Assembly (NCBI GenBank): GCA_963772815.1
Contig: CAVYYV010000006.1
Coordinates: 124,001 to 188,000, forward strand
DNA length: 64,000 nt
Reading direction: 5' to 3'
From: DATFFO01 sp963772815
GTDB lineage: Bacteria; Actinomycetota; Acidimicrobiia; Spongiisociales; ZC4RG35
The notes below the pieces were generated by a model. It ran no database searches, was not told the origin of the DNA, and saw only the letters and a list, made by a program, of their open reading frames with translations. Position numbers and translations under genes: made by a program. Shown here one piece after another: positions 7,567-16,819 of the stretch (positions are counted from its first letter, which is position 1; the number at the start of each line of letters is the position of its first letter).

Positions 7567-8247
7567 ATGGCCGCCATTCTGCTGATCGAGGATGATCCCG
7601 ATATCCGTCGGCTCGTGGCCGACACCCTGTCAGGAGGCGGGCATCAGGTGGACACCGCCGACACCGCCATGTCGGGCCTGAAGGCCGTGGTGGATTCCCA
7701 CCCCGACCTGGTCATCCTCGACCTGGGATTGCCCGACCTGGACGGTTTGGAGCTGCTGCAGATGATCCGGGCCGTCTCCCGGGTACCGGTCATTGCCGCC
7801 ACGGCACGAGGAGAGGATGAGGACATCGTCGCCACCCTCGATGCTGGAGCCGACGACTACCTGGTCAAACCCTTCTCGGTAGACCAGCTGGAGGCCCGCC
7901 TGCGAGCCGTGCTCCGCCGGGTCGAGGGAGAAGAGCCGCTGCGCGTCATCGAGGTGGGTGCCCTCCGCATCGAGCTGGACAGCCGTCGAGTAGTGAAAGA
8001 CGGCCGGATCGTGGAGCTCAAGCCCAAGGAGTTCGATCTCCTGGCCTACCTGGCGCAACGGCCGGACCGGGTGGTGGCCCGCCGCGAGCTCCTGGCCGAA
8101 GTGTGGAGGATGCCATTCGGCGGAAGCGATCGCACCCTCGATGTGCACCTGTCCTGGCTGCGCAAGAAGCTTGGTGAGTCGGCATCCGAGCCCCACTACA
8201 TCCACACGGTGCACGGCGTTGGTGTGAAGCTGGTAGAGCCGGGGTGA
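7567..8247 (+). CDS. OmpR/PhoB-family response regulator
   Basis: A 226-residue two-domain transcription regulator. The receiver domain (about 1-115) has the acidic pair in LLIEDD, the phospho-accepting Asp in DLVILDLGLPDLDG (about residue 55) and the Lys of LVKPF. The winged-helix DNA-binding domain (about 130-225) contains LKPKEFDLLAYLAQ, RELLAEVW, DVHLSWLRKKLG and IHTVHGVGVKL. The ATG at 7567 has no Shine-Dalgarno but a -10-like TACCCT at 7553-7558, so the message may be leaderless. The stop overlaps the kinase start (GTGA), giving a coupled two-component operon. Confidence 0.93.
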   Translation: MAAILLIEDDPDIRRLVADTLSGGGHQVDTADTAMSGLKAVVDSHPDLVILDLGLPDLDGLELLQMIRAVSRVPVIAATARGEDEDIVATLDAGADDYLVKPFSVDQLEARLRAVLRRVEGEEPLRVIEVGALRIELDSRRVVKDGRIVELKPKEFDLLAYLAQRPDRVVARRELLAEVWRMPFGGSDRTLDVHLSWLRKKLGESASEPHYIHTVHGVGVKLVEPG

Positions 8248-9515
8248 GAAGACGCGTCAACTGGCTGGTATTGGCGGTAACCGGTCTGGTGGTGGTGGCC
8301 TACGTGGTGCCCCTGAGCCTGCTGGTCAGGCGGCAGGCAACGGAACGGGCCCAGATCGCGGCCGAACAGCGGGCGCAATCGGCGGCAGCAGCGCTGGCGG
8401 TGGCCGTGGCGGCCGCCAACGGCACCGTGGACCGAACCGTGGCCGGGGCCGCACTGGTCGCCGACGTTGCCTTCGTCCTGCCGGACGGAACCCACGTCGG
8501 GGCCCTCACACCCCCAGCGGGCCTGGTGGCCGAGGTGGCCGGCGGCGCTACCGCGGCGGACACCGGAGCCGACGGGACGTGGAGCATCGGACTTCCCGTG
8601 GCCACACCGTCGGGTGTGGTGGCCGTCGTGTCTCGGGCCACGGCCGACGAAATGTTGGTCGGGGTAGGCCGGGCCACGATGCTGCTCGTGGCTCTCGCCC
8701 TGGCTCTGGTGGCAGGATCCGTGCTGCTGGCCGACCGGCTGGGGCGCTCTTTGGTGAGACCCGTCACGGCGCTGGCCGAGACCGCCCATCGACTCGGTGA
8801 GGGCGATCTCACGGCCCGGGCGAAGGTGGATGGCCCGCCCGAGGTGAGGTCTGTGGCCCAGGCGCTGAACACCCTGGCTACCCGCCTGGACGACATCATC
8901 GCCGGAGAGAGACAAGCCCTGGCCGATCTCTCGCACCGTCTCCGCACTCCTCTCACCGCCCTCCGTCTCGAAGCGGAGCGCCTCTCGCCCGGTGCCGGTA
9001 GTGAACGGCTCCTGGAACAGGTCGACCGGACCGAGCGGGCCGTGGACCAGCTGATCCGGGAAGTGGGAAACCGGGACCGAGGAACGGGAGGGAGGGGACG
9101 GGCAGACGTGGTCGATGTGGTGAGAAGACGGATCGACTTCTGGTCCATCTTGGCCGAGGATCAGGGCCGGACCGTCACGTCACATCTGGATGGCGGCCCG
9201 ATCGCCATCGCTGCTTCCGAGGCGGAACTGGCAGCGGTGACCGACGCCCTGATCGAGAACATATTCACCCACACCCCGCCCGGCACCGACTTCGACGTGA
9301 CGCTTCGACGGGAAGCGGGGGCGCCGGTCCTGCTGATCTCGGATAGAGGCCCGGGTTTCGGCGCAGCCGACCCTGTCAGCCGGGGCCGGAGCGGGGCCGG
9401 ATCGACGGGCCTCGGCCTGGACATCACTCGCAGTCTGGCGGAGCGGCTGGGCGGTGGAGTGGAGACGCTCGAGGGCCCCGGTGGCGGGGCCCTCGTGATC
9501 GTCCGTTTGGGTTGA
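8244..9515 (+). CDS. Membrane sensor histidine kinase
   Basis: A 423-residue kinase, partner of the preceding response regulator. A membrane helix near residues 8-30 and a second near 137-158 bracket a roughly 105-residue extracytoplasmic sensor that lacks Cys. A HAMP linker follows (LVRPVTALAETAHRLGEGDL), then the dimerisation/phospho-acceptor helix with His in LADLSHRLRTPLTALRLEA. The ATPase domain has NIFTHTPPGTDF in place of the N-box, DRGPGFG as G1 and GSTGLGLD as G2. The N-box is slightly unusual but the Asn is kept. The signal is unknown; flanking exported Thr-rich proteins could be ligands or targets. Confidence 0.9.
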   Translation: MRRRVNWLVLAVTGLVVVAYVVPLSLLVRRQATERAQIAAEQRAQSAAAALAVAVAAANGTVDRTVAGAALVADVAFVLPDGTHVGALTPPAGLVAEVAGGATAADTGADGTWSIGLPVATPSGVVAVVSRATADEMLVGVGRATMLLVALALALVAGSVLLADRLGRSLVRPVTALAETAHRLGEGDLTARAKVDGPPEVRSVAQALNTLATRLDDIIAGERQALADLSHRLRTPLTALRLEAERLSPGAGSERLLEQVDRTERAVDQLIREVGNRDRGTGGRGRADVVDVVRRRIDFWSILAEDQGRTVTSHLDGGPIAIAASEAELAAVTDALIENIFTHTPPGTDFDVTLRREAGAPVLLISDRGPGFGAADPVSRGRSGAGSTGLGLDITRSLAERLGGGVETLEGPGGGALVIVRLG

Positions 9516-9538
9516 GTTCGACGCTGTCGCGATCCTCG

Positions 9539-10021
9539 TCAATCGTCACCGTTACCGGTGCCGTGGCCACCGCCGTGCTGACTACCGCCGTCTTCATCGG
9601 TCGTGGTCGTCTTGGCGTTGTCGTCGTTGTCGACCGTCGTGGAAGTCGAGTTGTCGTCGCTGTCGATGCTGGTCGTAGTCACCAGATCGTCGTCGTCGGT
9701 GGTGGTGGTGGCCGTGGTCAGGATCGACTGCTCCTGCGCCCCGTCGTCGATCGTCGACGTGGTCGCCTGGTCATCCTCGTCCCCCACGGTGACCAGCGTC
9801 GGGACGTCGTCGAGGCTGGTGGAAGTGGAGGAGAGGGCCACCTGATCGTCGGTGGTCACCGGGGCCGAAGTGGATGCGTCGTCCAGAACCGTCACGTTGG
9901 TGTTGTCGACGGCCGGAGCCTTGGTGTCGTCGGCGCCACCGCCGGTACTGGCCCAGGCTACGCCACCCATCAGCAGCAGGAGCACGGCCACGGCCGGCAC
10001 GAACTTGACTCTCTTGAACAT
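9539..10021 (-). CDS. Exported Asp/Thr-rich low-complexity protein
   Basis: A 160-residue protein with a signal peptide (MFKRVKFVPAVAVLLLLMGG then VAWAS) followed by an almost wholly low-complexity region of Asp, Thr, Ser and Val (for example TTTTDDDDLVTTTSIDSDDN), ending in GGSQHGGGHGTGNGDD. GGAGG lies eight bases before the ATG at 10021. The acidic composition could bind divalent cations or act as a wall linker, but no domain is visible. It converges on the histidine kinase from the other side and resembles the Ser/Thr-rich protein at 6885-7469 in design. Confidence 0.65.
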   Translation of the reverse strand: MFKRVKFVPAVAVLLLLMGGVAWASTGGGADDTKAPAVDNTNVTVLDDASTSAPVTTDDQVALSSTSTSLDDVPTLVTVGDEDDQATTSTIDDGAQEQSILTTATTTTDDDDLVTTTSIDSDDNSTSTTVDNDDNAKTTTTDEDGGSQHGGGHGTGNGDD

Positions 10022-10115
10022 TGGGGTCCTCCGGGGACTAGTGGACCCAACCACTATGCCCCAGGCGACGTTTTCCGACCCTCAGGCGGATATCAACGTT
10101 TCCTCAACCGCCCGG

Positions 10116-12110
10116 TCAGGCACCGGCGTCGGCGGGACGAGCGCTGGGGCGAGGCGAGCCCTTGGGCTCAACGGTCACCTCGGTGGTGATGTCCTCGGAG
10201 TCGTCTTCGACGGACGAGGCGGCGGCGATCGTGCCGGGATGGGGCTCGGGGTGCTCGGGGTAGCGAACCCGCAGCCCATCGTCGGAGTGCTCCCACTTGG
10301 GCACATCAGAGAACAGGGCAGCAACCTCGTCAGGACCAACCGTCTCGTTCGTGATCAACTCGGCCACCATGCGCTCCATCGCCTCCCGGTGACGATTGAT
10401 GATCTCGTTGGCCTCGTCATGGGCGGCGTTGATCATCTTGCGCACCTCACCGTCGATGAAGGCCGCCACCTGGTCCGAGTAGTCCTGCTGACGCCCATAA
10501 TCGCGGCCCAAGAAGACCTCACCGCTGGCCTTGCCGTACTGCATCGGGCCCAACTCGTCGGACATTCCGTACTCCATCACCATCTTGCGGGCGAGGGAAG
10601 TGGCCTTCTCGATGTCGTTGGCGGCCCCGGTGGTGGGATCGGCGTAGATGATCTCTTCCGCCACCCTGCCGCCCAACAGCATGGCCAACTGGTCGACGAG
10701 CTCTGAGCGACGGACGAGGTACTTGTCGTGGGTCGGCAGAGCGAGGGTGTGACCCAGGGATCGTCCCCGGGCCACGATCGTCACCTTGTGGACCGGATCG
10801 GCATTGGGCAGGGCCCAGCCGACCAGGGCGTGACCGGTCTCGTGGTAGGCGATGAGCTTCTTCTCCTCGTCGCTCATCACTTTCGACTTGCGCTCGGGTC
10901 CGGCCATCACCCGATCGATGGCCTCCTCCAGTTCGTCCATGGTCACGTCGGGCCTGCGACGCCTGGTGGCGAGAAGGGCCGCTTCGTTGATGAGGTTGGC
11001 CAGGTCGGCACCGGTGAAGCCGGGGGTGCGCCGGGCCAGGACCTCCAGGTCGAGGTCCTCGGCGAGGGGCTTTCCCTTGGCGTGCACTTCGAGGATTGCC
11101 TTGCGTCCCTCGATGTCGGGAGCGTCGACGACGATCTGGCGGTCGAATCGTCCCGGTCGCAGCAGGGCCGGGTCCAGGATGTCGGGACGGTTGGTGGCGG
11201 CCATGACGATGACACCGGTGTTGCCCTCGAAGCCGTCCAGCTCGACCAGGAGCTGGTTGAGGGTTTGCTCTCGCTCGTCGTGGCCTCCCCCGAGCCCGGC
11301 GCCGCGATGGCGACCCACCGCGTCGATCTCGTCGATGAACACGATGGCGGGGGCGGAGGTCTTGGCCTGCTCGAACAGATCACGGACCCGGCTGGCACCG
11401 ACCCCGACGAACATCTCGACGAAGTCGGAGCCGGAGATCGACATGAAGGGAACGCCCGCCTCGCCGGCCACGGCCCGAGCCAGGAGCGTCTTACCCGTTC
11501 CGGGAGGCCCGAACAGCAGCACTCCCTTGGGAATCTTGGCCCCCATCTCGCGGTACCGGTCCGGGTTCTGGAGGAAATCCCGGATCTCCTCGAGCTCCTC
11601 GATCGCTTCTTCGAGGCCGGCCACGTCCTTGAACGTCACACGTGGCTGATCCTTGGAGACCAGCTTGGCTTTCGATTTGCCAAACTGCATCACCCGATTC
11701 CCACTCCCCTGCATCTGCATGAAGATGAACACCATGAACCCGAGCAAGAACAGCCAAGGGAGGAAGCTGATCAGGAGGTCCATCAGCCCAGGTGGCTGCG
11801 GATCGGTGTTGAAGGAAGTGCCGCTCTGCTGGAGAAGGGTGGTCAGGTCACCCTCGTAGCCGTCGGGGTAGGAGGCAGACACCTCGTAGGAGTTGTCGGG
11901 AAGCTGGGAGCCGACCAGACGGCCGTAGACCTGATTGCTCCGGGCCAGGATCTCGACCGACTCGAAGTCGTCGTTCTTGACCTGGGTGATGAAATCCGAC
12001 AGGGGTTCATCCTGTGGGCCGGTGAACTGGTCGAACCACCATTGCGCCATCACGGCCAGCACCACGATGGCCAGTCCGTAGATGAGCAGGGTCCGGACGG
12101 TTCGGTTCAA
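10116..12110 (-). CDS. ftsH: ATP-dependent zinc metalloprotease FtsH
   Basis: Membrane-anchored AAA+ protease that degrades unassembled or damaged membrane proteins and regulators. The 664 residues contain two N-terminal membrane helices flanking a small periplasmic domain, Walker A GPPGTGKTLLARA, Walker B FIDEIDAVGRHRG, the second region of homology ending in ATNRPDILDPALLRPGRFDR, and the zinc site HETGHALVGW in the peptidase domain. The C-terminus has an extra acidic/Pro-rich tail. The start is TTG at 12110 with GAGG eight bases upstream; no better start is near. It lies in the usual actinobacterial neighbourhood with hpt, tilS and folate genes. Confidence 0.97.
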   Translation of the reverse strand: MNRTVRTLLIYGLAIVVLAVMAQWWFDQFTGPQDEPLSDFITQVKNDDFESVEILARSNQVYGRLVGSQLPDNSYEVSASYPDGYEGDLTTLLQQSGTSFNTDPQPPGLMDLLISFLPWLFLLGFMVFIFMQMQGSGNRVMQFGKSKAKLVSKDQPRVTFKDVAGLEEAIEELEEIRDFLQNPDRYREMGAKIPKGVLLFGPPGTGKTLLARAVAGEAGVPFMSISGSDFVEMFVGVGASRVRDLFEQAKTSAPAIVFIDEIDAVGRHRGAGLGGGHDEREQTLNQLLVELDGFEGNTGVIVMAATNRPDILDPALLRPGRFDRQIVVDAPDIEGRKAILEVHAKGKPLAEDLDLEVLARRTPGFTGADLANLINEAALLATRRRRPDVTMDELEEAIDRVMAGPERKSKVMSDEEKKLIAYHETGHALVGWALPNADPVHKVTIVARGRSLGHTLALPTHDKYLVRRSELVDQLAMLLGGRVAEEIIYADPTTGAANDIEKATSLARKMVMEYGMSDELGPMQYGKASGEVFLGRDYGRQQDYSDQVAAFIDGEVRKMINAAHDEANEIINRHREAMERMVAELITNETVGPDEVAALFSDVPKWEHSDDGLRVRYPEHPEPHPGTIAAASSVEDDSEDITTEVTVEPKGSPRPSARPADAGA

Positions 12111-12152
12111 AGTGGCCTCACGGGGTAAAGGGTAGGTGTCGCGAAGACCCTG

Positions 12153-13382
12153 TCATGGTACGGGATGACCACCGCTAGGGGAATCCACCGGCAGACGCAC
12201 CACGAACCGGGCCCCACCTCCCGGGGCATCGCCTACCTCGATCGTCCCCCCGTGGGCCTCTACCAGGGCCTTGACCAGGTACAGCCCTATGCCCGAGCCG
12301 GCCGACGACCCGTCGAGGCGCACGAATCGCTCGAAGATTCGCTCCCGCTCCGAGACCGGCACGCCCTGCCCACGATCGGAGATCGCCAGGATCCCTTCCG
12401 TATCCGAGTGCGTCACCTCGACCGTGACCAGACCACCGGCGGGCCCATGGATGGCGGCATTCTCGATCAGGTTCACCACGATCCGCTCGAGACGGAGAAG
12501 GTCGCCCATCACCGGCACCGCCTCCGTGGCCCGGACGACGAACCGATGGTTGGGAAAACGCGCCTCCACCGTCCCCACCGCCCGCTCAGCCGTCGCACGC
12601 AGGTCGATCGGCTCCAGGTCCAGGCTGGTCTCGCCCAGATCGACCCGGCCCAGGTCCACCAGTTCGGCCACGAGCTCGGAGAGCCGCTGGGACTCGCCGG
12701 CGATGAACTGGATCGCCTCCTTGGCCAGCGGGTCGGCCATGACCACGTCCAGCTCTTCGAGGATGCGGGCGAAGCCGATGATTCCGGCCAGTGGCGAGCG
12801 CATGTCGTGGGCCACCCCCACCAGGAAGTCGGTGCGCTGGCGCTGGGTGCGATCGAGCTGCCTGAGGCGACGCTGGATACGGGCGATGCGACGACTGGAG
12901 GCGATGGCGGCCGCCAGCTGGCGGCCTACCTGGTTCATGAGATCGATGTCCTCGTCATCGAACAGGCCGGGCCGGTAGGACTGGATGCTGAGCACACCCA
13001 GCACCCGGGTGCCGTTGCGGGCCGGCACACCCAGATAGGAGCGGGCGTGAGGTGTCTCCTCCCCCACCAACCGGCGCAGCGGCAGGCCGGACACCATCAG
13101 GTCCTCGATCTTGAGCGGCTCGCCCGACTCCAGAACGCGTTCGGTCAGGCCTCCCGAATTCCGCTTATAGGAAGTCAGGGCGAGAGTGCCGGACTCGACG
13201 ATGGTGAAGCGGATACGGGAACCCTCGGGCAGCGCGAAGGACACCACGTCGGCTGAGAGAGCCTTCTCGATGGCCGCCAGGGCCACCTTCACCACCTCGT
13301 CGGGGGTCTCCCCCCTGGACAGGGCGCGCGTGATTTGGCCCAGGACCGTCAGTCGGTCGAGCGTCTTGGCGGAGAGGGTCAT
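12153..13382 (-). CDS. GAF-domain sensor histidine kinase
   Basis: A 409-residue soluble kinase with no membrane segment. The N-terminal ~165 residues form a GAF-type sensor (RSYLGVPARNGTRVLGVLSI). Next comes the phospho-acceptor helix with His in FLVGVAHDMRSPLAGIIGFA, then an ATPase domain with N-box NLIENAAIHGP, G1 ISDRGQGVPV and G2 GSGIGLYLVKAL. It is inserted between hpt and ftsH on the same strand, four bases downstream of hpt, so it is probably co-transcribed with them. No response regulator is adjacent. The signal is unknown; GAF domains bind small ligands or nucleotides. Confidence 0.88.
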   Translation of the reverse strand: MTLSAKTLDRLTVLGQITRALSRGETPDEVVKVALAAIEKALSADVVSFALPEGSRIRFTIVESGTLALTSYKRNSGGLTERVLESGEPLKIEDLMVSGLPLRRLVGEETPHARSYLGVPARNGTRVLGVLSIQSYRPGLFDDEDIDLMNQVGRQLAAAIASSRRIARIQRRLRQLDRTQRQRTDFLVGVAHDMRSPLAGIIGFARILEELDVVMADPLAKEAIQFIAGESQRLSELVAELVDLGRVDLGETSLDLEPIDLRATAERAVGTVEARFPNHRFVVRATEAVPVMGDLLRLERIVVNLIENAAIHGPAGGLVTVEVTHSDTEGILAISDRGQGVPVSERERIFERFVRLDGSSAGSGIGLYLVKALVEAHGGTIEVGDAPGGGARFVVRLPVDSPSGGHPVP

Positions 13383-13386
13383 GCGC

Positions 13387-13914
13387 TCACACGGTGCTCG
13401 AGTCGAGCACGCCTACGTAGGGCAGATTGCGATACTTGCCTGCGTAGTCGAGGCCGTACCCCACCACGAACTCCGGGCCGATCTCGAATCCCGTGTATCT
13501 GACGTCGAGATCCACCCGTTGGATACCTTGTTTGACCAGCAGTGCGGCCACTTCGAGAGACTCGGGCTTTCGCACCCGAAGGCTCTTGAGCAGGTAGTTG
13601 AGGGTCAGGCCCGAGTCGATTATGTCCTCGACGATCAGAACGTGACGCCCCGCTATCTCCTCGTCGAGGTCCTTCAGGATCCGCACCACGCCCGAGGTCT
13701 GGGTAGAGGCGCCGTAGGACGAAACCGCCATGAAATCGAACTCGACCGGGAGGTCGATGTGGCGCGCCAGGTCGGCCATGACCATGAAGGCCCCTTTGAG
13801 CACTCCCACGATGAGGAGGGACGTTCCCTGGTAGTCCCGGGTTATCTCGCTTCCCATCCGCTCCAGGGCGGTGGAGATCTCATCTGCCGAGATCAGGGTC
13901 TGTATCTGCGCCAT
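13387..13914 (-). CDS. hpt: Hypoxanthine phosphoribosyltransferase
   Basis: Salvages hypoxanthine and guanine to IMP and GMP using PRPP. The 175 residues show the PRPP-binding motif VLIVEDIIDSGLTL, the SSYG loop (MAVSSYGAST) and the terminal FVVGYGLDYAGKYRNLPYVG typical of bacterial HPRTs. The ATG at 13914 overlaps the 3' end of tilS by 22 bases. The tilS-hpt-ftsH order is a conserved bacterial arrangement. Confidence 0.95.
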   Translation of the reverse strand: MAQIQTLISADEISTALERMGSEITRDYQGTSLLIVGVLKGAFMVMADLARHIDLPVEFDFMAVSSYGASTQTSGVVRILKDLDEEIAGRHVLIVEDIIDSGLTLNYLLKSLRVRKPESLEVAALLVKQGIQRVDLDVRYTGFEIGPEFVVGYGLDYAGKYRNLPYVGVLDSSTV

Positions 13915-15203
13915 GTCAGCTCTGTCTGAGTGTGCATGACAAGGTAGCGGTTGGTCGTGGCATCAACCCAACCGAGCGGGAAGCGACGCACCGACGGCAC
14001 CCACACCGGCCCGTCGGGGCAGACGACCACGGGATGAGTCGGGCGTTCCGACGCACCAACGCCCGCTCCGGCCAATGCCTCCAGCGCTTCGGGGATCCCG
14101 GCGGCGCCCCCGACCGACAGCGATTGGAGTCGATCGGCGTCGGCCACCATCCAGCCCGACCCGAGCGGCATCGCCGTCGGCGGCACATCCGAGATGGTCG
14201 TCGACAGGCGCCATGACCCGAATTCGGTGGTCCCGGGCACCTGCACGTTCACGGGCCCCGGCCCGGTCGAAGCGAGGCCGGAATGGGCGACCAGCATCGC
14301 CCCCCGCCGTCGCATCGTGATCCCGCCTCCCATCTGATAGGACGAGATGGCGCCCCGAGCCACCGAACCGGCGGCTTCCACGGCCTCCGGAGACACGGAC
14401 CGCCGGCCCGCCAGGGCGAGAAGACGGCGGATGATGCGGGCCGCGGCCGCGGCAGGGACGGTCGTGACGACCGAGGCGGCAACTTCCACGGCGTCGTCGG
14501 TGATCACGAAGGGAACCTCCGAGAGAAGCCGATCCAGATAGGCGGCGTCACGCGCCAGCAGACCGGCGGTTGTGGCCAGAGAGCTCCGCAAGGCGGGGTT
14601 GAACTGAGCCTCGAGCATCGGCAGGAGCCGGCGACGAATGCGGTTGCGGAGGGGTTGGTCGGACTGGTTGGCGGGATCGTCTCGCCACGGCAGGTGGGCC
14701 AGCGTGGCGAGCTCGCGGGTCTGCGACCTCGTGACGGCCAGGAACGGGCGAGCGAAGGGAGGTCGCCGGGACGGGATCCCAGACAGCCCGTCGATCCCCG
14801 AGGCGCGCAGGAGATGGTCGAGCACCGTCTCGGATTGGTCGTCGGATGTATGGGCGGTCAACACCCACTCTCCTTGCAGGTGCGCCTCTACCAGGGCGCC
14901 GTAGCGGGCCCGGCGTGCCTGGTCCTCGGGAGATGGGCCGGAGCCGACCTCCACCCGCACCTCCTGCATTGGGACGTCGACCGCCCTGGCCACCGCTCGA
15001 GCGGCCTCCAGCATCACATCGGATGCCTCCAGACCGTGATGGACGTGGACCGCCCTCACCCGACGTCCCAGGCGGACACACGTCCAGAGTAGGGCGGCGG
15101 AGTCTGCGCCCCCCGACAGTGCCACGACCAGGTGGCCGTCGGGCAGGTCGGCCAGCGACTCGACGGTCGCAGCCAGCTCGGTCAGGCGACGCGCCTCAGC
15201 CAT
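13893..15203 (-). CDS. tilS: tRNA(Ile)-lysidine synthetase
   Basis: Modifies the wobble cytidine of the tRNA-Ile with CAU anticodon to lysidine using ATP, so that it reads AUA. The PP-loop signature LVVALSGGADSAALLW is near residue 28. Other N-type ATPase features follow: VHVHHGLE, TAHTSDDQSETVL, and NQSDQPLRNRIRRRLLPML. At 436 residues it includes a C-terminal extension of about 200 residues as in other TilS proteins. ATG at 15203 overlaps the 3' end of the upstream metalloprotease gene by 22 bases, and the 3' end overlaps hpt. Confidence 0.93.
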   Translation of the reverse strand: MAEARRLTELAATVESLADLPDGHLVVALSGGADSAALLWTCVRLGRRVRAVHVHHGLEASDVMLEAARAVARAVDVPMQEVRVEVGSGPSPEDQARRARYGALVEAHLQGEWVLTAHTSDDQSETVLDHLLRASGIDGLSGIPSRRPPFARPFLAVTRSQTRELATLAHLPWRDDPANQSDQPLRNRIRRRLLPMLEAQFNPALRSSLATTAGLLARDAAYLDRLLSEVPFVITDDAVEVAASVVTTVPAAAAARIIRRLLALAGRRSVSPEAVEAAGSVARGAISSYQMGGGITMRRRGAMLVAHSGLASTGPGPVNVQVPGTTEFGSWRLSTTISDVPPTAMPLGSGWMVADADRLQSLSVGGAAGIPEALEALAGAGVGASERPTHPVVVCPDGPVWVPSVRRFPLGWVDATTNRYLVMHTQTELTWRRYRP

Positions 15204-16225
15204 GAGGACGGGTCCGTGATTTCCTCCAGGGTGGGGAGGGCGTCCGGTCCTCTCCAGACCCGGTCCAGCGCTTCCCAACCGGCCTGTCGCTCCACCGCAA
15301 GGACGAACGCTTCTCCCTGCTCGTACTGGCGCATCTTCATCTCGAGCCCGGTGAGCCGGAAGAGCAACTGGGTCCGGGGGTCGGAGCGGCGCGCCTTGAG
15401 GATCTTGGCCATTCGCGCGTGCCCGCGAAAGATCCCGGACCCGATTCGGTCCATCACCACGTGGCCGTGGCCCTCCAGCAGACTCATCAGCGCCTGCACC
15501 TCATCGAGGGTCTGGCGCTGCTCCGGCGAGGCGAACAGTCCCACCAGGCCCCGCTCGTCGATGACGGGGCGCTCCTCGGCGCGGGCATCGAGGATCTCGC
15601 CTACTACCCGGGCCAGGCGGCCGGGCTCGGGGACCGCCTGGGAGATGAGCGTCTGCACCAGGGACAGGAAGTGATCGGGCATCCAGGGGACACCCACGAA
15701 TTGGGCCCGGTGAGTCATCTCATGCAGAGCCACCCATAGGCGGAACTCCGAGGGACGGAACTGGTGGCGTCTCTCCAGGTCTATGAGGTTGATCCCGACG
15801 TACGCCACCGTGTCGCCCCGGTCGCCCGTGGGCAGCACCAGCTCGTATTGGCCCAGCACTCTCCTCGACAGGAACCCCAACAGGAGCCCGGTCTCGGCGG
15901 AGACGACTTGATGGGCCAGGGCGGCGGTGGTGGCGCCGATCCTGCCCGAGGCCTCCAGCTTCTCGGCGATGCGCCGCTCGGCTGGTTCGAGCAGGTGCCC
16001 GAACGAGGCCAGGTTGCGCTCCACCCAGGCCACCCTGGAGACGACGTCCACCTGAGCAGCGTCGGCGGCCGGGAGACGGGTGGCTTCGGTGACCATCTCG
16101 GAAGCCCGGGCCGTGTGTGCCTCCATGTCCGAGACGAGCCGGTCGGCGACGTAGGTGCCTTCGAGCGGATGGGAGCCGGCCACCCGGGCGACCATCCGTC
16201 CCGAGAGCGGCGAAGGTGTTGTCAC
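15182..16225 (-). CDS. Zinc-dependent metalloprotease, DUF2342 family
   Basis: A 347-residue protein of the actinobacterial DUF2342 family (annotated elsewhere as F420 biosynthesis-associated or zinc-dependent metalloprotease). The zinc motif HEMTHRAQF lies near residue 188, and a typical VEGHGHVVMD-like segment (LLEGHGHVVMDRIG) follows near residue 251. The N-terminal SHPLEGTYVADRL is also family-like. No signal peptide. GTG at 16225 overlaps the upstream stop (GTGA). It immediately precedes tilS, its usual genomic partner. The physiological substrate is not known. Confidence 0.85.
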   Translation of the reverse strand: MTTPSPLSGRMVARVAGSHPLEGTYVADRLVSDMEAHTARASEMVTEATRLPAADAAQVDVVSRVAWVERNLASFGHLLEPAERRIAEKLEASGRIGATTAALAHQVVSAETGLLLGFLSRRVLGQYELVLPTGDRGDTVAYVGINLIDLERRHQFRPSEFRLWVALHEMTHRAQFVGVPWMPDHFLSLVQTLISQAVPEPGRLARVVGEILDARAEERPVIDERGLVGLFASPEQRQTLDEVQALMSLLEGHGHVVMDRIGSGIFRGHARMAKILKARRSDPRTQLLFRLTGLEMKMRQYEQGEAFVLAVERQAGWEALDRVWRGPDALPTLEEITDPSSWLRRVA

Positions 16226-16530
16226 TCGACGACTTTGTAGCGCTTCCGCACCACCTGCATGAAGTACTGGACTGTGGTCGCGATGACGACCAGAGCCGCC
16301 AGCACCAGGAGGGTGGGAATCAGATACCGGTAGGTCCAGTCGTCCGGACCGGCGTCGGCGGCCGGCTGCGCAGCGGGAACGGCCGGTTCGGGAGCCGGAC
16401 CGGCCGCCACGGTGGTGGCGGTGGTGGCGGCGGTCGTCGTCTCCGTGGTCTGGGCGAAAACGGGAAGGCCCAGGACCAAGAGCATGGCGAGGGTCAGCGC
16501 GGAGGCGGAGAAACGGCGGACTTTCGGCAT
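16222..16530 (-). CDS. Small single-pass membrane protein
   Basis: A 102-residue protein with an N-terminal signal or anchor (FSASALTLAMLLVLGLPVFA), an external Thr/Ala/Pro-rich linker (TETTTAATTATTVAAGPAPE), and a C-terminal membrane helix (LIPTLLVLAALVVIATTVQY) with a short basic tail (VVRKRYKVVE). The stop overlaps the metalloprotease GTG, so the two are coupled, suggesting a functional link to that enzyme. No recognised domain. Confidence 0.7.
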   Translation of the reverse strand: MPKVRRFSASALTLAMLLVLGLPVFAQTTETTTAATTATTVAAGPAPEPAVPAAQPAADAGPDDWTYRYLIPTLLVLAALVVIATTVQYFMQVVRKRYKVVE

Positions 16531-16579
16531 TGTGGAGGCCACACTACCAACGCTCCCGTGGCTGGCGAAGCAGGCCCGT

Positions 16580-16819
16580 TCAGCTGGAGACTTCTTCGCT
16601 GCGGAGAGCGGAGCGCAGACGTTCGATGAACTCCGGAGGGACCTCTTCGGACATTCGGGAGCGCACCACGACCCTGAGACGGCGCTCGAACCCGTACCCA
16701 CGTTCACACCATTCGCACATGGCCAGGTGGCGTCGTATGCGCCGGCGGCGCCACCACGTCAACTCTCGGTCCAGATAGAGATAGACCTCGGCGAGAGCTT
16801 GTTCGCAATAGTCACTCAT
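16580..16819 (-). CDS. Zinc-binding anti-sigma factor, RsrA/RshA type
   Basis: A 79-residue ZAS-domain anti-sigma factor that would hold the adjacent ECF sigma factor inactive under reducing conditions. It has Cys5 (SDYCEQ) and the HxxxCxxC motif in RRHLAMCEWCERG (about residues 30-37), the classic redox-responsive zinc site. Oxidation of these cysteines releases the sigma factor in characterised relatives. The ATG at 16819 overlaps the sigma gene stop (ATGA), so they are coupled. The length is slightly short but complete for RsrA-like proteins. Confidence 0.88.
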   Translation of the reverse strand: MSDYCEQALAEVYLYLDRELTWWRRRRIRRHLAMCEWCERGYGFERRLRVVVRSRMSEEVPPEFIERLRSALRSEEVSS

